From CALODL01 sp942492115 (GTDB lineage Bacteria > Planctomycetota > Phycisphaerae > UBA1845 > CAIVHJ01), in contig CALODL010000003.1 of the NCBI GenBank assembly GCA_942492115.1, forward strand, positions 1 to 64,000: DNA of 64,000 nt, given 5' to 3'. Below, piece after piece: positions 60,945 through 64,000 of this stretch (the stretch's first letter is position 1; each line of letters starts with the position of its first letter). Made by a program: the position numbers and the translations under genes. The notes beneath the pieces were generated by a model. The model did not search any database and had not been told where the DNA came from. It saw nothing but the letters and a program-made list of their open reading frames with translations.

Positions 60945-61469
60945 ATGGGCGCGATCAAGGCAGTCCAACCCGTGAAGGTGCTCATCGGATTCCTCGGAAC
61001 GGACCCCGATGTGGTGGCCGCGGCACGGGCGAGCGTCGCACGGGAACTGGGTCAATCCGACCTGGCCAGCACTGACTGGACCTTCGACTCCACGCAATAC
61101 TACACGGCGGAGATGGGACCGGACCTGCGGAAGAGTTTCTGCACACTGGCGATTCCAGCCGATCCGGCCGGACTCGCAGACCTCAAGATTGCGACCAATC
61201 GCATCGAAACACAGTTAGCCGGCCGCGACACGGGCCGCCGGGTCAACATCGACCCCGGGTATGTCGGACTGGGGAAACTCGTGCTGGCCACAACAAAAGA
61301 CCACGGCCATCGTATATATCTGCGTGACGGGATCTACGCCGAGGTCACGCTGACCTATCGCAACGGCGCGTGGCAGCCGTGGCCATGGACCTTTCCAGAC
61401 TACGCCACCCCGCGCTACCACGCCTTCTTCAATGACGCCCGGCGGCGTCTGCGGGAGCAATTGGACTGA
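60945..61469 (+). CDS. DUF4416-family protein
   Basis: A 174-residue protein matching DUF4416 closely: MGAIKAVQPVKVLIGFLGTD, STQYYTAEMGPDLRKSF, the highly conserved NIDPGYVGLGKLVLATTKDH, RIYLRDGIYAEVTLTY and WTFPDYATPRYHAFF. The start at 60945 (MGAIK) is the family N-terminus. The function is unknown. Its stop overlaps the next start (TGATG), so it is co-translated with the phosphoglycosyl transferase gene. Confidence 0.88.
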   Translation: MGAIKAVQPVKVLIGFLGTDPDVVAAARASVARELGQSDLASTDWTFDSTQYYTAEMGPDLRKSFCTLAIPADPAGLADLKIATNRIETQLAGRDTGRRVNIDPGYVGLGKLVLATTKDHGHRIYLRDGIYAEVTLTYRNGAWQPWPWTFPDYATPRYHAFFNDARRRLREQLD

Positions 61470-62577
61470 TGCACGATCTAGCACTGTGGTCAACCGCCGC
61501 TGCCGCTATCACGGGTTTCATCCTGTGTACCGTTCTGACGGCGGTCGTACGGCGGGTGGCGCTGCGTTTCGATTTCGTCGATCACCCGGGAGGCCACAAG
61601 AGTCACAAGGCACCGATCGCACTGGGTGGCGGGGTGGCCATCACAGGAGCACTGTTGGCGCCGATGGTCGGCGCCTTCGTCGTGTTGTTGACGACGTGCC
61701 GCGAAGGACAGGACATCGGCTGGCTACCCGCTGCCGTTCAAACCCACATTCCCGGCCTGTTGAGCAAATCTTTCCCGGCTCTGACCATTGCTGCGGGCGC
61801 GGCCGTTCTGCACATCGTCGGGCTCATCGATGACCGCTGGCACCTCAGCCCCTGGACCAAGCTCGTCACCCAGCTCGCCGTCGCCGCGAGTCTGGTGGTG
61901 TGGCTCGACCTGCGTTTGATGACGTTCCTGGGACCGGTTCCGGCATGCGCCATGACCATCGCCTGGATCGTCGTCGTGACGAATGCATTCAACCTCCTGG
62001 ACAACATGGACGGTCTGTGTGCCGGCGTCGCCGCCATCGCGGCCACCGTATTCGCGCTGGCCGCACTGCGGGCCGGACAGTTGTTCGTCCCCACCATGGC
62101 GTTCCTGCTGGTCGGAGTCATGCTGGGCTTTCTGCGGTTCAACTTTCCACCCGCGCGAATCTTCATGGGCGACGCAGGCAGCCTGGTCACCGGCTACTTC
62201 ATGGCGATACTCACTGTCCTGACGACCTACTGGGACTCCGCGCGCAGGATCACCTCGCCGGTGTGTTCATCCCACTCATCGTTCTCGCCGTCCCGCTGTA
62301 CGACACGACCAGTGTGATCGTGATCCGCTTACGACTTGGCCTCAGTCCGATGCGCGGAGATCAGCGGCACTTCTCGCATCGCCTCGTGCAGCGCGGCTTG
62401 TCGCCGCGCAATGCCGTGCTGACCATTTACCTGGCAACCCTGGCAACGACGCTGGGGGCCATGATTCTGCCCGACGCGCCGTGGCCGGTCGCAACCATCG
62501 TGATCTGCCAGTGCATTTGTGTCGTGCTGATCATCGCCATTCTCGAAGCAACCGATAGTCGATCGGGGGCGGAATGA
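61469..62577 (+). CDS. WecA/TagO-type undecaprenyl-phosphate phosphoglycosyl transferase (one frameshift)
   Basis: A GT4-family membrane enzyme of about 369 residues with some ten helices: DHPGGHKSHKAPIALGGGVAI, LIDDRWHLSPWTKLV, the catalytic NAFNLLDNMDGLCAG and FMGDAGSLVTGYF, with the second part (FIPLIVLAVPLYDTT, LGLSPMRGDQRHFSHRLV) containing the HFSHRL sugar-phosphate motif. The two halves are in different frames; the break lies near 62,240 in a CGCGCG run and needs one extra base, so it is probably a sequence error. It would start a cell-envelope polysaccharide on undecaprenyl phosphate. Overlaps the following gene (ATGA). Confidence 0.87.
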
Positions 62578-64000
62578 GCGGACCGTCGTCCTGCGACACC
62601 CGGATCGTTCCACGCTGGGCCGGGTGGATGCAGTCCGCCCTGCTGTTCGTCGTGCTGGTCATCGTCGGTGTTCGTCCGCTGATCCCGGAAACCCACGACA
62701 CCGGCTTGCCACCGTTGAGTGCAGCCTTGACCGGTCTTCAGACCACCACGCCGCTGACCACCGGGATTCTCGACCTCGTCGTGATCATCGCCGCCGGATT
62801 GACCGCCATCCTGTGCGCGGCCGGATACCTGCCGAGGCGCGCCCGCAGCGGCCTGGCCATGGCCACGGCATTGCTCGCGGTCGGCGCCCTGTTGTCGCTG
62901 AGCAAGGCGAGCAACTTTCGATTGGCCATGACCGCCAGCGTGGACTGGTTGTGTGGCCCCCTGGTGGCCATGGTCCTGGCGGCGCTCATCCAAACGCAGC
63001 GTCAACGCGTGCTGACGCTCGCCGTCCTGCTGGCCGGAGGCGTGGCCACGGCGATCTACTGTCACGACCAGATCTGGGTCGAGCTGCCGGCCACGCGGGC
63101 CCATTATTTCGAAGGGAAATCCGATTTCTGGACGCGCCAGGGCGTCGCGCTCGATGCGGCCCAGGTCACCTTGTTCGAAAGGCGGCTGAACGATCCGCGG
63201 GGGGCCACCGGCTTCTATGCCTTCAGCAATGTCGCAGCGAGTTATCTGCTCCTGCCGTTGTTCGTCGCCGTCGGTCTGGCCTGGGCGGCCCGCCGCCTGA
63301 TGATCCGCCTTCTCGCAACCGCTGCGGTCGTCATCATGGGGTCGGCCATGTACTGGACGGGCAGTCGCGGAGCCATCGCCGGTGGCTGCGCCGCCCTCGT
63401 CCTCGCAGCCGTGTACCTCGGCGCGCGGCGCCTGTGCGGTGGAAACGCCAGCACGGCCCTGCGGGTGACCTGGGGCGTCATCGGTGCCGTAGCCCTGAGC
63501 GCAGGTGGGTACGCCTGGTCGGCGGGCGGTTTTCCCGATGGATCGTTGACCTTTCGATGGTGGTATCTCGAAGCCAGCGTCCGGATGTTCGCCAGCTCTC
63601 CGCTCGTAGGCGTCGGTTCCGCGCAATACGGCCGGCACTTCACGCACTTCAAAGAGATCAAGTGTCCCGAAGAGATCATGTTCCCGCACAACTTCGTCGC
63701 CAACGCCGCATGTTCGTGGGGCCTGCTCGGTTTACTCGGAATCGGGGTCGGGCTGTGGAGCGGCGTCCGCACGCTGGCCCGCGGCCCCGTTGATCAGGGC
63801 ATCGCCGATGTTCGAGGCCCGCCCCCCACGACCTCGCGTGGCCTCCAGGCGACGATGATCGCTGTGACTGCCGCGGTCTTCATGCTCAGAACGCTGATCG
63901 TGGGCTACAGCGACCTCGACTACATCATCGCGACCACAACGTTCCCGCTGATCGGCTGGATCGTCACTCTGACGTTGTGCGCAGCGGCCGAGCCGACCCG
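62574..64000 (+). CDS. O-antigen-ligase/polymerase-like membrane protein (runs off the window)
   Basis: Starts at 62574 (MSGPSSCDTRIVPRW), overlapping the previous stop by 4 bp, and stays open to the last base; at least 475 residues. It has about ten hydrophobic helices, a large extracytoplasmic loop after AIYCHDQIW, the TGSRGA segment typical of Wzy/WaaL proteins, and VGVGSAQYGRHFTHFK followed by PHNFVANAACSWGLLGLLG, a classical WaaL/Wzy_C signature. It probably polymerises or ligates a lipid-linked polysaccharide made by the upstream enzyme. The C-terminus is missing. Confidence 0.85.
   Translation, partial: MSGPSSCDTRIVPRWAGWMQSALLFVVLVIVGVRPLIPETHDTGLPPLSAALTGLQTTTPLTTGILDLVVIIAAGLTAILCAAGYLPRRARSGLAMATALLAVGALLSLSKASNFRLAMTASVDWLCGPLVAMVLAALIQTQRQRVLTLAVLLAGGVATAIYCHDQIWVELPATRAHYFEGKSDFWTRQGVALDAAQVTLFERRLNDPRGATGFYAFSNVAASYLLLPLFVAVGLAWAARRLMIRLLATAAVVIMGSAMYWTGSRGAIAGGCAALVLAAVYLGARRLCGGNASTALRVTWGVIGAVALSAGGYAWSAGGFPDGSLTFRWWYLEASVRMFASSPLVGVGSAQYGRHFTHFKEIKCPEEIMFPHNFVANAACSWGLLGLLGIGVGLWSGVRTLARGPVDQGIADVRGPPPTTSRGLQATMIAVTAAVFMLRTLIVGYSDLDYIIATTTFPLIGWIVTLTLCAAAEPT

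Overview
The window is a high-GC bacterial contig, most likely from a Planctomycetota-type lineage. I judge this from gene style only: a Lys/Ala-tailed HU protein, an ECF sigma/CHAT locus, DUF1579, and a very long multi-PDZ RseP. There is no 16S or other marker, so the assignment is tentative. It reads as a metagenome, single-cell or long-read assembly. The first 6.9 kb form a huge imperfect inverted repeat that fuses A/T-richer phage DNA to a chromosomal CHAT gene, and several genes elsewhere carry single frameshifts.

Region by region. 1-6.9 kb: palindromic chimera. Its centre (about 2.2-5.06 kb) is phage DNA with a small protein, an acidic scaffold-like protein, the first codons of a probable major capsid gene and a LAGLIDADG endonuclease. 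Both flanks are copies of the same chromosomal locus (CHAT-domain protein and a membrane protein). 6.2-12.9 kb (minus strand): membrane protein, ECF sigma factor, three-subunit xanthine-dehydrogenase-type molybdoenzyme and an NCS2 permease. 13-18.7 kb (plus): dihydropyrimidinase, PreT, PreA and a P-loop/deoxyribosyltransferase-like fusion, closed by a hairpin. 18.7-20 kb: secreted beta-propeller protein. 20.4-25.8 kb (minus): guanine/8-oxoguanine-type deaminase, omega-aminotransferase, uracil-type permease, beta-ureidopropionase. 25.8-27.4 kb (plus): CoA-acylating (methyl)malonate-semialdehyde dehydrogenase. Together these make a complete uptake and reductive uracil/thymine degradation route ending in acetyl-CoA or propionyl-CoA, plus a guanine-to-urate branch.

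27.4-29.9 kb: carbamoyltransferase, SxtJ-like and DUF5989 trio. 29.9-35.3 kb (minus): a liu-type leucine degradation operon with the methylcrotonyl-CoA carboxylase alpha chain split into two genes. 35.3-41.4 kb: degenerate HAD protein, HU, Cys-rich cluster protein, DUF1579 protein, a tandem pair of paralogous membrane proteins, a three-unit palindromic repeat array and an SDR. 41.5-50.4 kb: RseP, Dxr, then Nudix, rhomboid, site-2 protease, threonine synthase and a lipoate-ligase-family protein. 50.4-57 kb: dapB, gcvPB, gcvPA, yhaM (minus) and proS (plus). 57.1-60.6 kb: a double-FHA coiled-coil protein. 60.9-64 kb: DUF4416, a WecA/TagO-type phosphoglycosyl transferase and an O-antigen-ligase-like protein that runs off the window.

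I found no CRISPR array, rRNA, tRNA or recognisable defence island. The candidates most worth checking are the AK-like/NDT-like fusion next to preTA, the ECF sigma gene fused head-to-tail onto the molybdoenzyme operon, the possible intron in the phage capsid gene, and the palindromic array at 40 kb.
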